DNA of 64,000 nucleotides from Shewanella kaireitica (GCF_023284045.1 NZ_JAKIKQ010000018.1:42305-106304); one strand, 5' to 3'; counted from the stretch's first letter, positions 43,629-53,113 are shown. Notes: generated by a model not told the origin, from the sequence alone. Numbers and translations: made by a program.

Positions 43629-45344
43629 TTACACCTGCCCTAAGCGGATCTCTTTTTGGAGTGTTGCCCAGTTGATCACGCCAACTATATTGTCTGCATT
43701 ATCTTGATATATGTAGACCTCACCGCGTCGCTCTTTAGATAAGCACAGGTAAACCTCATTAAGGGTGGCTGTATCTGCTATTCCCTGGATCGGATGCCTC
43801 GTTAATGTAGTGGCAGTATCGCTGGCTTGCAGTTCAAGTTGGAGCATCTCTACTTCATTGTTGGTATTACGTGCTAATACTGAGCGACCTTCAGCACGTT
43901 TTAGCACTTCTAATAGTAACTCATCATCGTCGCGAACAATCACAAACCGCTTATCCATAAGGTGGCGTACACCAACCTTTTGTAGACCTAGGTTCACTGG
44001 CGCGACTTTATAACCAAGCCCCATTATTTCAAGCTGCTTGAAGAAGATTGATTTGGTTTTAAACCCTTGGTGTGAGATTAAGAACGCAGGAATAACGACA
44101 AACATTGACGGCAAAATGATAGAAGCGTTATCAGTCAATTCTATCAGGGCGACTAGAGCAGCTAGTGGTGCACTTAAACAAACTCCCATCATGCCTGTCA
44201 TCCCAATAATGGTGTAAAGGCCAATATAAGGCGCAATCGATGGGAACCACATAGCACAAATTAAGCCGAGTATTGTACCGAGCAGGGCGCCTATACCATA
44301 TAAAGGACCGATTAAACCGCCAGGGATCCCAAGTCCTATTGCAGCTATTGTGGCCACCATCTTGCCAATGAGTATTGCGCTTAAAAATAAAATGCTTGGG
44401 TGCTCACTAATTGTTTCTGCAATGGCCAGTTCGCCGCTACCAATAGCTTGTGGTAACACCAGCCCAACTAAAGTGGTAATGGCTCCAGCCAGCAGTAGCC
44501 TTTGCATTAATGGCCACTTTTGACCCATTGCGGTAATGCTCAGTAGCGAGCGGTTAAAAAAGGCCGCAATACAACCCAGTACAATGCCAAATAGAGCTAG
44601 CAGTGGGTACTGGCTAAGGGGAATGACTGCTGCACCTATCTGTTCAAACTCATGCACATTACCAAAAACTATCTGACTGCTTAATGCGCCGCAAATAGCA
44701 GAGATCATTACTGGGAAAAAGTAGTGAATTTTGTATTCACGCAGCACCACTTCAAATACAAAAATAACCGCTGCTAACGGCGCGTTGAAAATGGCTGCGA
44801 TACCAGCAGCGATACCGCTGGCACACATAATACGGACACTGTTATCGGGCAGTTTGAATTTTTCAGCGAGTACGCTAGCACTGACGGCGCCGAGATGAAT
44901 CGCTGGACCTTCACGGCCAACAGAGAAGTTAGTTGCTAGGGCAAACAGCGCTTGAAAGAACTGACCCGGGGCTGATTGCAGTGGAATTTTGCCATAATGC
45001 AGCTTAACGCGATGAATTACGTAGGCAATTCCCATGCGTTTATATCGTTTAGATCCCATTTTTGCTACGCCCCAGATCAAAAAAGATCCGAAAAGCGGCA
45101 ATAACACTCGCCAGTCATCGATGATATCCGTAAAATTCAGAGCCTGAGTCTGGGTATAGGTGTCAAACCAAACTAAGAGTAATCTAAAAAGCAGGATGAC
45201 ACCTGATGCAAACAAGGCAAAAAGCAATGCAAGTAGACACAGCTGAACACTTACCTTCGCTTGAGAAAGCGTGTCTTTAAGTTCAGTACTGAGATACTTT
45301 TTAACTTGCTGCTGCATTTTAACGATTGTTTGATACACAGACAT
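43629..45344 (-). CDS. ClC-family chloride channel or antiporter with C-terminal CBS region
   Basis: A 571-residue membrane protein. The ClC fold is clear from GREGPAIHLGA with the gating glutamate E145, and GIPGGLIGPLYGIGALLG, the chloride-binding loop. The usual GSGIPE motif is not recognisable; the matching place reads KRMGIAYVIHRVKLHYG, so the serine ligand of the pore is missing. Residues about 455-565 form two CBS-type segments (KRFVIVRDDDELLLEVLKRA and RHPIQGIADTATLNEVYLCLSKERRGEVYIYQDNADNIVGVINWATL), probably a regulatory module. The start is ATG 45344; an upstream TTG gives two more residues. Divergent from the DUF6776-like gene. Confidence 0.87.
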   Translation of the reverse strand: MSVYQTIVKMQQQVKKYLSTELKDTLSQAKVSVQLCLLALLFALFASGVILLFRLLLVWFDTYTQTQALNFTDIIDDWRVLLPLFGSFLIWGVAKMGSKRYKRMGIAYVIHRVKLHYGKIPLQSAPGQFFQALFALATNFSVGREGPAIHLGAVSASVLAEKFKLPDNSVRIMCASGIAAGIAAIFNAPLAAVIFVFEVVLREYKIHYFFPVMISAICGALSSQIVFGNVHEFEQIGAAVIPLSQYPLLALFGIVLGCIAAFFNRSLLSITAMGQKWPLMQRLLLAGAITTLVGLVLPQAIGSGELAIAETISEHPSILFLSAILIGKMVATIAAIGLGIPGGLIGPLYGIGALLGTILGLICAMWFPSIAPYIGLYTIIGMTGMMGVCLSAPLAALVALIELTDNASIILPSMFVVIPAFLISHQGFKTKSIFFKQLEIMGLGYKVAPVNLGLQKVGVRHLMDKRFVIVRDDDELLLEVLKRAEGRSVLARNTNNEVEMLQLELQASDTATTLTRHPIQGIADTATLNEVYLCLSKERRGEVYIYQDNADNIVGVINWATLQKEIRLGQV

Positions 45345-45410
45345 TTCCAAAATTTTTGATTGTCACATTTATATTTGAATGTGAGGTTTTTATTAAGGGG
45401 CTGTTACTTA

Positions 45411-46214
45411 ATGGCAAATTATCATCGTTGGCTTGATCGCTTGCAAGTGATTGAGCGACAATTTCGTACCTCTAGTGTTTATTTATTTTTATTGATTGTC
45501 ACTGCTTTTGTTCTAGGGGCGTTGTGTTTTGATGTTGGTTCTCGTTATTTTACGCCAAAAGTCGAGCAACAGGCAGATCGAACCCAAGAGTTTAACGCGC
45601 TGTTAAAGGAGCAGGCTGATACGTTAGCTGCGCGCAATATTGAATTGGCACTCGAGCGAGAAGCCAACAGTAACATGCAAGCGATGTTTGTTGAGCAAGA
45701 AGCTAAGCAGAAGGAGCTTTCTCGTGAGCTGGCATTTTACCGTAGCGTGATGGCGCCAGAAAACAGCGCTGAAGGCATAGCGATTAATGGTTTAGAGTTG
45801 ATACCTGAGCTATTGCCACGTCAGTACCGTGTTAAATTGGTGCTGACTCAACTTGAAAAGCGTCGGCGTTCAGTGTCGGGGCGCAGCGAAGTGAGCTTTA
45901 TCGGTCTGCAAGATGGTAAGGCTAAAACCATTAAGTTATCTGAATTAAGTGAAGCAGCGTTCAAATTTAAGTTTACCTATTTTCAGGTTCTAGAAACAGA
46001 ATTTACTTTACCTGAAGGCTTCATCTTATCTAGAGTGAAGGCTAAGGTCGTTGTTCCAGCAAGTCGCTGGACTAAAGGGTCACAGACTGAACAGGAATAT
46101 AGTTCACAAGAATTACTTGTGAATGAAAATGAGCAGAGCATATTACTTGAACAAAACGGTCAGGTATTAGATAATTCTGCACAGCAAATAGATGTAAGAG
46201 GTAGTAATGACTGA
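45411..46214 (+). CDS. Single-span membrane protein with coiled coil, DUF6776-like
   Basis: A 267-residue protein: short cytoplasmic N-terminus (MANYHRWLDRLQVIERQF), one membrane helix (about 26-43, FLLIVTAFVLGALCFDVG), a coiled-coil stretch (about 55-115, EFNALLKEQADTLAARNIELALEREANSNMQAMF) and a beta-rich periplasmic domain. It resembles the DUF6776 proteins found beside erpA in many gammaproteobacteria. ATG 45411 has AAGGGG upstream and was preferred over TTG 45360. The gene overlaps erpA by eight bases, so they are coupled. Function unknown. Confidence 0.78.
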   Translation: MANYHRWLDRLQVIERQFRTSSVYLFLLIVTAFVLGALCFDVGSRYFTPKVEQQADRTQEFNALLKEQADTLAARNIELALEREANSNMQAMFVEQEAKQKELSRELAFYRSVMAPENSAEGIAINGLELIPELLPRQYRVKLVLTQLEKRRRSVSGRSEVSFIGLQDGKAKTIKLSELSEAAFKFKFTYFQVLETEFTLPEGFILSRVKAKVVVPASRWTKGSQTEQEYSSQELLVNENEQSILLEQNGQVLDNSAQQIDVRGSND

Positions 46215-46557
46215 ACAAGCTGAAGATGCTTTGCCAATTAGCTTTACTGATGCGGCTGCATTAAAAGTAAAAACCTTGCTCGATGAAGAAGAAAACGATG
46301 CCCTTAAATTACGTGTATACGTAACTGGTGGCGGTTGCTCAGGTTTCCAATATGGTTTCACTTTCGATGAGAAAGTAAATGAAGGTGACTTTACTGTAGA
46401 GAAGCAGGGTGTTCAGTTAGTTGTTGACCCTATGAGCCTGCAATACCTTGTTGGCGGTGAAGTGGATTACACTTCAGGCCTTGAGGGATCACGCTTTTTT
46501 GTAAAGAATCCAAACGCGACGACAACCTGTGGTTGTGGTGCTAGTTTCTCAGTATAA
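46207..46557 (+). CDS. erpA: Iron-sulfur cluster insertion protein ErpA
   Basis: A-type scaffold/carrier that delivers 4Fe-4S clusters to targets such as IspG/IspH and respiratory enzymes. 116 residues, the typical length. Cluster-ligand cysteines are C44 in GGGCSGFQY and C108/C110 in TTCGCGASF. The start lies eight bases inside the upstream DUF6776-like gene. It is followed by a strong terminator and then a MITE. Confidence 0.97.
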   Translation: MTEQAEDALPISFTDAAALKVKTLLDEEENDALKLRVYVTGGGCSGFQYGFTFDEKVNEGDFTVEKQGVQLVVDPMSLQYLVGGEVDYTSGLEGSRFFVKNPNATTTCGCGASFSV

Positions 46558-46591
46558 GTCAATCGCTTACTGAGAGTCAGTTCCGTCCATT

Positions 46592-46618
46592 AAAAAGCCG
46601 TCAATAGACGGCTTTTTT
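46592..46618 (+). terminator. Intrinsic terminator of erpA
   Basis: A perfect stem, AAAAAGCCGTC / GACGGCTTTTT, with loop AATA and a T-run, 34 bases past the erpA stop. Confidence 0.92.
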
Positions 46619-46639
46619 GTGTCTGGGTACTCAATACTT

Positions 46640-46929
46640 GGGGCTGTTGATCTTTCACGGTTGTTTTTGCCGCAGTTTATTGGCTATTTTGACAAGGCGG
46701 AGGCTATGCCGTTTAGTTATTCTCCACAAATAGTCTACAACACAGTAAAAATAGCCAAGAAACGCGGCCCTTTGGGTTCGATTCAATGCTTCTATTCTTT
46801 TATGACTAGAATGTGTTATGAGCTTTTCACTTAGCCGGCTAAGCTTTATCGCTCAAGCCTTGTACTAGAAGCATTATTCCTTACGGTAAAGAACCGAACA
46901 AAAACTAAGCTCGAAAGATCAACAGCCCC
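46640..46929 (-). mobile_element. MITE-like element, 290 bp, copy B (inverted relative to copy A)
   Basis: Terminal repeats GGGGCTGTTGATCTTTC and its inverted partner GAAAGATCAACAGCCCC (46640 and 46929). Same length (290 bp) as copy A at 43313-43602 and opposite in direction, so the two copies flank the clc-DUF6776-erpA block as inverted repeats. The right flank is TA; the left is TT. The small frame 46619-46834 within it is not a credible gene. Confidence 0.75.
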
Positions 46930-46932
46930 TAG

Positions 46933-47376
46933 TCAACGCATAATATTAAGATCCACTTTTCGATTAAAGTATGAGCCAACTTTAGCTGTGAACGCAATCC
47001 ACACTTGTACTATCGCTAATATAATCAATATGCTAAATATTATCCAGTCTGGCACTTGAGCTTTAAAGCTGCCGATAGCAAAACTTGAAGGGCCTGAAGC
47101 TGCAAGGTTTTCAGGGTCGTACAATACGACTGGCAAGATGCTAACGATAGCCAATTGCAATGAAGTGTATACCCGTAGCATGATTAACGCTGCTTTTTGT
47201 CTGCCAATAATTGCCAGCACCATAAATAGGGTCAATATACAAAACAGCACACCTTGTTTGGCAAGTAAGCCACTGACTGAAATTATCACTAAAAAAGCAA
47301 GTAGCGCGATAAGCCGTTTGGGCATGCTCACTTTGGTTGGTGCGGTAGTATTGTTAGCGGTATTTTTAGTTTCCAC
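46933..47376 (-). CDS. Small membrane protein of unknown function
   Basis: A 147-residue protein of about four membrane helices: RLIALLAFLVIISVSGLLA, GVLFCILTLFMVLAIIGRQKAALIML, a third helix around SLQLAIVSILPVVLY and a fourth in IIFSILIILAIVQVWIAF. Only a short polar N-terminus precedes the first helix. No family recognised. It ends four bases beyond MITE copy B. Translated on the minus strand, downstream of the DUF2750 gene, but separated from it by a hairpin. Confidence 0.72.
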   Translation of the reverse strand: METKNTANNTTAPTKVSMPKRLIALLAFLVIISVSGLLAKQGVLFCILTLFMVLAIIGRQKAALIMLRVYTSLQLAIVSILPVVLYDPENLAASGPSSFAIGSFKAQVPDWIIFSILIILAIVQVWIAFTAKVGSYFNRKVDLNIMR

Positions 47377-47409
47377 TTTTTAATCTCTTTGCAGACGGTA
47401 GGGAATAAA

Positions 47410-47432
47410 GGCTAGCGAATCGCTAGCCATAA
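47410..47432 (-). terminator. Hairpin between the DUF2750 and small membrane protein genes
   Basis: An 8-bp perfect stem, GGCTAGCG / CGCTAGCC, lies 12 bases beyond the DUF2750 gene on the minus strand and is followed by a T-rich stretch. A probable terminator. Confidence 0.65.
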
Positions 47433-47443
47433 AACGATAGAAA

Positions 47444-47824
47444 TTAGTGACGCTTTTTAGGGGCTAAACGCTCTTCAAGTTCGTAAGGTGGGATCACCAC
47501 ACCTAAATCATCCTGTACTGGGAATACAGCAACAAACAAGTCATCATCCTGCATACCTGGCACCCAACGCTCTAACCATTCATCAAGGGGGATTGCTAAA
47601 GCTTGGCAATCTTTCCAGTCATCAACAGCCCAAAGTGCAGCCGCTTCTTCTGTTGGCCACATTGGGATGCAGTCTTCATCATCGGTGGTAAGCATTACAC
47701 AACCGTCTAGGTCTTGTAGAGACCATAAGGTTTTGTGCTCTTTAACTTGCTCAACAAGGTAGTCGTAACGAGATTCTGGCGTCATTTCAGTAATTTGCTT
47801 TAAGCTTTTGCTTTTGTTGCTCAT
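47444..47824 (-). CDS. DUF2750 family protein
   Basis: Acidic cytoplasmic protein of 126 residues. The family pattern is visible: L(WSL)QDLDGCVMLTTDDEDCIPMWPTEEAAALWAVDDWKDCQALAIPLDEWLERWVPGMQDDDLFVAVFP. Several tryptophans and D/E-rich loops. Function unknown. Monocistronic or in a short operon with 46933-47376. Confidence 0.85.
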   Translation of the reverse strand: MSNKSKSLKQITEMTPESRYDYLVEQVKEHKTLWSLQDLDGCVMLTTDDEDCIPMWPTEEAAALWAVDDWKDCQALAIPLDEWLERWVPGMQDDDLFVAVFPVQDDLGVVIPPYELEERLAPKKRH

Positions 47825-47922
47825 GGTGTACGTCTCTTCATTTTAAAGGGGGCGAGCGTAAGCTATGCACGCAATGCGCCGAATTGCTGTGGATAGTAAC
47901 ATTTCATGCCGCAATGAAAAAG

Positions 47923-47949
47923 AAAACAGAGCCTATTCAGCTCTGTTTT
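47923..47949 (-). terminator. Terminator of the aquaporin gene
   Basis: The stem AAAACAGAGC / GCTCTGTTTT, loop of seven, with A-run read as T-run on the minus strand, nine bases after the stop. Confidence 0.8.
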
Positions 47950-47957
47950 GGGGATTG

Positions 47958-48653
47958 CTATGTTTTTGCATTAAAGAACTTATAAATAATGCCTGCGAGT
48001 ATGGCGCCCGCAATGGGGGCGAGCCAAAATAGCCACAGCTGAGACAGTGCCCAATCACCAACAAACAGCGCAGGACCGGTACTGCGAGCAGGGTTCACAG
48101 AGGTATTGGTTACCGGAATACTAATCAAGTGGATAAGGGTGAGTCCCAAACCAATAGCAATGGGGGCAAAACCTTTTGGCGCTCGGTCATCGGTGGCGCC
48201 TAAAATAATGATAAGGAAAAATAACGTCATTACCACCTCACACACCAACGCAGCAGTTAGGCTATACCCACCAGGGGAGTGTTCGCCAAAGCCATTAGAG
48301 GCAAAGCCGCCAGCAAGGCTAAAACCATCTTGGCCAGAGGCTATTAGATATAGAATACCTGCACCTGCGATACCACCCAATACTTGGGCGATAATATAGG
48401 GTGCCAGCTCTGATGCCGGAAAACGGCCACCGGCCCACAAGCCAAATGAAACCGCGGGGTTGAGGTGACATCCCGATATATGACCAATGGCGTAGGCCAT
48501 GGTTAATACAGTCAGACCAAAGGCAAAGGCGACTCCGAGTAAGCCAATGCCAACGTCAGGAAAAGCTGCGGCTAACACTGCGCTGCCACAGCCCCCTAAT
48601 ACTAACCACAATGTGCCGATAAATTCAGCCGCCATTTTTTGAGTTATATTCAT
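47958..48653 (-). CDS. aqpZ: Aquaporin Z
   Basis: Tetrameric water channel of the inner membrane. 231 residues with six membrane helices and both NPA motifs: HLNPAVSFGLWAGG and NTSVNPARSTGPAL. Selectivity-filter region GCGSAVLAAAFP and GISVPVTNTSVNPARS fits a water-specific channel. I start at ATG 48653, giving MNITQKMAAEFIGTLWL like known AqpZ; the longer frame (48710) adds 19 residues rich in arginine and has no support. AAGGATT lies upstream. Monocistronic. Confidence 0.95.
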   Translation of the reverse strand: MNITQKMAAEFIGTLWLVLGGCGSAVLAAAFPDVGIGLLGVAFAFGLTVLTMAYAIGHISGCHLNPAVSFGLWAGGRFPASELAPYIIAQVLGGIAGAGILYLIASGQDGFSLAGGFASNGFGEHSPGGYSLTAALVCEVVMTLFFLIIILGATDDRAPKGFAPIAIGLGLTLIHLISIPVTNTSVNPARSTGPALFVGDWALSQLWLFWLAPIAGAILAGIIYKFFNAKT

Positions 48654-48849
48654 AAGTCTTAATCCTTTTCGATTTGACCGACATACCTCAATGAATCGTC
48701 TAGGCGACAATATCCATTATGTGGTTTATATGTAAAGTTCACGCACTGCTATTGAATATAAAGCATAATTTGAATAAATGTTAATTTGATGATTGTCATC
48801 ACGCTTGATATAGAGAGCAGCAAGCGTGGCTGAGCTTAGCGCCTATAAG

Positions 48850-50193
48850 TTACTGGCTTACCATCTGCATCAATATTGCTGCAATATCGGTATTGTCTTG
48901 ATGACCAGTAAACGCCTTGTGCCCCTTGCCATAAGCAAAAACCTGAACGTCAACGCCATCGTGACCACTCGTTGTCCAGCCTGTATAAGTGATTTCATCA
49001 ATGAGTTGCTTTATAAAACGGGTCAGATACTTTGTTGGCTTTTTTTCAAATTTAGCATCGGCAACGTTCTTGATAAGTCGAGCATCTTGCTCTTTAGTGA
49101 GTGGTAATTGAGTGGTTTGTTGCCAAAGTGAAATAGGTTGCTCAGTTTGCAGCATTTTTTCTGCAATCGCGCTTGGCATCATGGTCACTTGCTTTAGTGC
49201 TTGGCCTTTCCATTGATAAGTGCCAGCTCGGCCTAAGCTGAGGCCACCAGTGGAATGATCGGCAGTCATCACCAGCAGGGTATCTGGATGGGTATCGATA
49301 TAGGCTTTTATTAATGTCACCGTCTTGGCTAAGTCATCCATCTCTGCCATTGCGCAGCTAATATCGTTGCTGTGGCCACACCAATCAATTTGACTGGCTT
49401 CGACCATCATTAAAAAGGGCTTTTTTTGTGCGCTTGCGAGTTGCAGTGCTTTATCTGTCATCTGCATTAAACGTTGAGGGTATTCACTGCCAAGTGCGGG
49501 CTTTAAGCCTTTAGGAGCAAATAGCCCGAGAGCGGGAAACTGGTTCAGTTGTTCTAGATCCGCGATATTGTCGATGTAATGATAGCCAAACTTGATAAAG
49601 CCTTTGGTAAGGTCTTTGTCATCACGGACAAAGTATTGCTGCCCCCCACCAAACATTAGATCTGCTATCGGTTGACCATTTATAAGATTTGTTAGGTAGC
49701 TATCCGCGATCTCATTATAGTTACGACGATGCTCGTTATGTGCCAGAAAGCTTGCCGGCGTCGCGTGGTTTATTTGTGAGGTAACCACTACAGCAGTGGT
49801 TTTATTAGCCGCTTTGGCTTGTTCGAGTAAGGTCATTAAAGGTTGCTGCTCTTTCGTTACTGCAATCGCGCCATTATAGGTCTTATGGCTGGTGGCTAGC
49901 GCCGTTGCTGCAGCTGCTGAGTCGGTAACGTAGGTGTCATCATCAGGGTAGGTACTCGACATGCCTACCAACAGTTGGTCGAAGATGGTTTTTTCCACCG
50001 CCCTTGTGTTTGGATCATCATTAAAGTAGCGGTAGGCGGAGGTGTAAGCTGGCCCCATACCATCACCGATCACGTAGATGATGTTTTTTGGTACTGTTAG
50101 TTTTGATGTTGTTGCCAACGTGCTGGCTGAGTGAGCGCTGAAAAGAGTGAATAGTGATAACAGTAGTGCAGAGGGTTTCAATAAGTACTGCAT
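48850..50193 (-). CDS. Alkaline phosphatase
   Basis: Periplasmic or exported phosphomonoesterase of the E. coli PhoA-type superfamily. 447 residues with signal peptide (about 1-26). Metal and catalytic residues: D44 in IIYVIGDGMGP, and the nucleophile S92 in YVTDSAAAATALATSHKT. Further motifs are MVEASQIDWCGHSND and TADHSTGG. Scavenges phosphate from organic esters. Monocistronic here; PHO boxes were not identified. Confidence 0.92.
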   Translation of the reverse strand: MQYLLKPSALLLSLFTLFSAHSASTLATTSKLTVPKNIIYVIGDGMGPAYTSAYRYFNDDPNTRAVEKTIFDQLLVGMSSTYPDDDTYVTDSAAAATALATSHKTYNGAIAVTKEQQPLMTLLEQAKAANKTTAVVVTSQINHATPASFLAHNEHRRNYNEIADSYLTNLINGQPIADLMFGGGQQYFVRDDKDLTKGFIKFGYHYIDNIADLEQLNQFPALGLFAPKGLKPALGSEYPQRLMQMTDKALQLASAQKKPFLMMVEASQIDWCGHSNDISCAMAEMDDLAKTVTLIKAYIDTHPDTLLVMTADHSTGGLSLGRAGTYQWKGQALKQVTMMPSAIAEKMLQTEQPISLWQQTTQLPLTKEQDARLIKNVADAKFEKKPTKYLTRFIKQLIDEITYTGWTTSGHDGVDVQVFAYGKGHKAFTGHQDNTDIAAILMQMVSQ

Positions 50194-50310
50194 AGAAATA
50201 TCCCTAATTAGAAATGTAAAAGTCGTTTAGATAGCATTTACTTAAGTCGTAGTATTCGTTAGAACATTTGTTTGGGGTCTAAGGCTTAAACTAAGGCATC
50301 TAAATTGAAT

Positions 50311-50341
50311 AAAAAAAGGCGCCAAGAAGGAACAAGGCGCC
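50311..50341 (-). terminator. Terminator of the TonB-dependent receptor gene
   Basis: On the minus strand the stem GGCGCC / GGCGCC (inner loop of about 12) is followed by seven Ts, 13 bases after the stop of the receptor gene. Confidence 0.8.
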
Positions 50342-50353
50342 AAAAGGGTGCTG

Positions 50354-53113
50354 TTAGAATTTTTGTGAGTAACCGAAGAACACGCTGCGGCCTACGGCTG
50401 AATAACTGCTGTTGTCCTCTTCATAGAATGGCCAGCTGTTGTGCTCATCATTTCGCTCATCGTATAAAGGTGGCATTTCATCTGTTAGGTTCTTTACACC
50501 CGCCGTAAACTTACCATCCCAAGGTGTACTGTAGCTTAGTGTTAAGTTTAAAGTTTGGTACGCGCCCAACGTGTCGGTGTAATCATCTTCTTCATACTCT
50601 TCACCATCTGCGTCGATAAGGGTAAAGGTGTCGGTGCCTTTAGCTTCGCCTGTGTAGTAGTAGGCTAAAGTCGCGGAGAAGTCTTCCATCTTCCAATTTA
50701 AGCTCGCTTTGCCTTTCCATTTAGGGAAGTAATCGGTTTCAGTCTGTTCCTCAATTTCGCTATCAAGGGTCTCTTGGTACTCTTTCTTAATTAAGTATGA
50801 TGCACTAACTTTAAGCTTGAACTCACCGGCAACTGTTTCTGGGAACTGATAGTTAAAGCTTGCATCAATACCTTCAGAGGCTTCATAAGCACTGTTAATA
50901 GGGCCTTTTCGCATACACGCTAAGTTTTCGATGCCATCATCATCAAACTCGTTAAGATAACCTACAACATTCATTTGGTCACAGCTGGTGTAGTTACCCG
51001 TTTGGTCGTATTGGGCCGGATCATCACGCATTTCATCAGTTGAGATAGTTTTTACCGCACCTTCAAGTTCGATATTCCACCAATCTAAGGTTAGATCGGC
51101 ATTGTCGGTGATATTGGCGACTAAACCTAAGTTCCAAAAATCACCTTTCTCTTCCGTCAGATTGATATTGCCTGAACTAATACCATCGTATTGATCTTCG
51201 TAGACCTCACCTGGAATTGTAGGGTGAGGGTACTCTGTAGTACCAAAGCTGCGGGTGATCCCTGCATATAGGCGATGCATATCCGGTGCTCTAAAGCTCT
51301 TACCCCAGTTAGCGCGGACTAATACTTCGTCAATTGGACGATACATAAGCCCAACTTGTGGTGTAGTGGCGCCGCCAACACTAGAGTCATCTAAGTAATG
51401 GTCGTAACGCAGCGCAGCTGATAGCTCTAATGATTTTACAGCCGTAATGTCTGCCAGCAGTGGGATCTGTAACTCGCCAGCAATAGCCACTCGATCTCGG
51501 TCTCCCTTACCGCCTGTGCCGCCCATGCCGATATAACCGCCGCTGGTGGTCGTAGCGTCTAAGGTATCCTCATAACCTTCACGCGCCCATTCTGCAGTGG
51601 TTGCAAATCCGACTGTACCCGCCGACAGCTCCATTAAGTCGCCGGTAAATACGGCTTGTAACTGGTGCATGCTAGAGTCTGACTCTTTGGTCGAGTCACC
51701 AATCAAAGATTCAGCTTGTTCAGTGGTCAGCTTGTTATTGGGATACCATTTACTGAGATCTGCATTATTCGGGTCAAACGTGACCATTTCCAGCAGAGCA
51801 TCTGCCTTAACCATGTGATGGTTTTGCTTCTCGTACTTGTTGTAGCTACTTGACCAAGAGACATCTAGTTCGTAGTCGCCGATTGCGCCATCAATACCAA
51901 ATGAGATGGCGGCTTTGGTATTTTGAGTGTCATAGGTTCGTGTGCCTGGATACTCTTCCATGCGGCGACGCATTTGGAATTTGTTGTAGTCATCAAAGTC
52001 GGTTTTTTCATAGCTTAGTGCACCCGAAGCGGTATCTTCATAGATGTAAGCGCCGAATCCTTTTTCATCTTTATATTTGGTGGACTCTTTATATGAAGCA
52101 TTGACCATGCCGTATAGCTGCCAATCACTATTGAGATCATAAGTGCTACTGAGGACTAAGTTGAGGCGATCATAAGCTGACTGTAAGCCACGATCCGCGT
52201 ACTTATCATAGTAACAATCATACTTTCCTACAGGGGTGTAGATCCCCTTATCGCCAAAGAGGCTACTACATTGGGCTTGATCAACAGGGCTATATTTGTC
52301 ACTGGTATAGACTTTATCGTAATCACGAACCCACGACGCCCAGCTTGATGCTGAAGCATCTCCATATGGACCCGCTCCCCAACGTGTTTCACCCTCGTCA
52401 TCTTCATAATAAGCTGGGCTATAGAAGAGATCTCTTTGATAGGTTTGGATCTGTTTTACATTTTTGTATTCGAGCATGACCAGTGTCTGGCTATTCTCAG
52501 TATTAAAACCTTGTAGATAAGAGAGGTCTAGCTGTTCACCGCCACCTTGCGTTGGGTCGTTATATTTGGCTGCGACCTTGGCTCCTTCATATTCAGTTTT
52601 AAGGATGATGTTTACTACACCACCAACAGCATCAGAGCCATAAATTGCAGATGCACCGCCGGTTAGAATTTCAATTCTCTCAACGGCGGCGGTTGGGATA
52701 TCTGACACGTCAACAAAGTTTGAAGTGCCACCTGCCGCGCTTGGAAATGAAGCTTGTCGACGGCCATTGATAAGCACTAGGGTTCGGTTGGCACCCATTC
52801 CACGTAAATTGACTGAGCTTGCACTGTCGGTAAAGCCATCGCTCTCTCCATTTAAAGAGCCGCCGCTGCTGGCAATTGATGATTGTAATACTTCCGCGAT
52901 AGAGGTTAATCCGCTATTGGCTATCTCATCTGCTGAGATGACAGTAACAGGGGCAACCCCTTCAAAGTCAGCCCGCTTAATTCGTGAACCGGTAACTTCG
53001 ATTTTTTCCATCGGCTCTTCGGCATTTTGATTTTGCAGTGTTTCTGCTGCGAACGTTGTAGCAGGAGTTATGGTGGCAAGCGCAATCGCCATACTCAATA
53101 TTGATCGTTTCAT
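50354..53113 (-). CDS. TonB-dependent outer-membrane receptor
   Basis: A 919-residue receptor. Signal peptide (about 1-22), short TonB-box region (EEPMEKIEVTGSRIKR), plug domain (about 45-160: SSVNLRGMGANRTLVLINGRRQ and ERIEILTGGASAIYGSDAVGGVVNIILK) and a 22-strand beta barrel ending in GYSQKF, with the terminal aromatic residue expected for outer-membrane insertion. Substrate not deducible; the plug most resembles the CUB/oar-like group found in Shewanella and Alteromonadales, often linked with peptides, sugars or other organic substrates rather than iron. Divergent from a membrane winged-helix regulator at 53444. Confidence 0.92.
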   Translation of the reverse strand: MKRSILSMAIALATITPATTFAAETLQNQNAEEPMEKIEVTGSRIKRADFEGVAPVTVISADEIANSGLTSIAEVLQSSIASSGGSLNGESDGFTDSASSVNLRGMGANRTLVLINGRRQASFPSAAGGTSNFVDVSDIPTAAVERIEILTGGASAIYGSDAVGGVVNIILKTEYEGAKVAAKYNDPTQGGGEQLDLSYLQGFNTENSQTLVMLEYKNVKQIQTYQRDLFYSPAYYEDDEGETRWGAGPYGDASASSWASWVRDYDKVYTSDKYSPVDQAQCSSLFGDKGIYTPVGKYDCYYDKYADRGLQSAYDRLNLVLSSTYDLNSDWQLYGMVNASYKESTKYKDEKGFGAYIYEDTASGALSYEKTDFDDYNKFQMRRRMEEYPGTRTYDTQNTKAAISFGIDGAIGDYELDVSWSSSYNKYEKQNHHMVKADALLEMVTFDPNNADLSKWYPNNKLTTEQAESLIGDSTKESDSSMHQLQAVFTGDLMELSAGTVGFATTAEWAREGYEDTLDATTTSGGYIGMGGTGGKGDRDRVAIAGELQIPLLADITAVKSLELSAALRYDHYLDDSSVGGATTPQVGLMYRPIDEVLVRANWGKSFRAPDMHRLYAGITRSFGTTEYPHPTIPGEVYEDQYDGISSGNINLTEEKGDFWNLGLVANITDNADLTLDWWNIELEGAVKTISTDEMRDDPAQYDQTGNYTSCDQMNVVGYLNEFDDDGIENLACMRKGPINSAYEASEGIDASFNYQFPETVAGEFKLKVSASYLIKKEYQETLDSEIEEQTETDYFPKWKGKASLNWKMEDFSATLAYYYTGEAKGTDTFTLIDADGEEYEEDDYTDTLGAYQTLNLTLSYSTPWDGKFTAGVKNLTDEMPPLYDERNDEHNSWPFYEEDNSSYSAVGRSVFFGYSQKF

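Noticed and set aside
46619..46834. 71-residue open frame
   Set aside because: It spans the erpA terminator and MITE copy B; it is a chance frame in repeat DNA.
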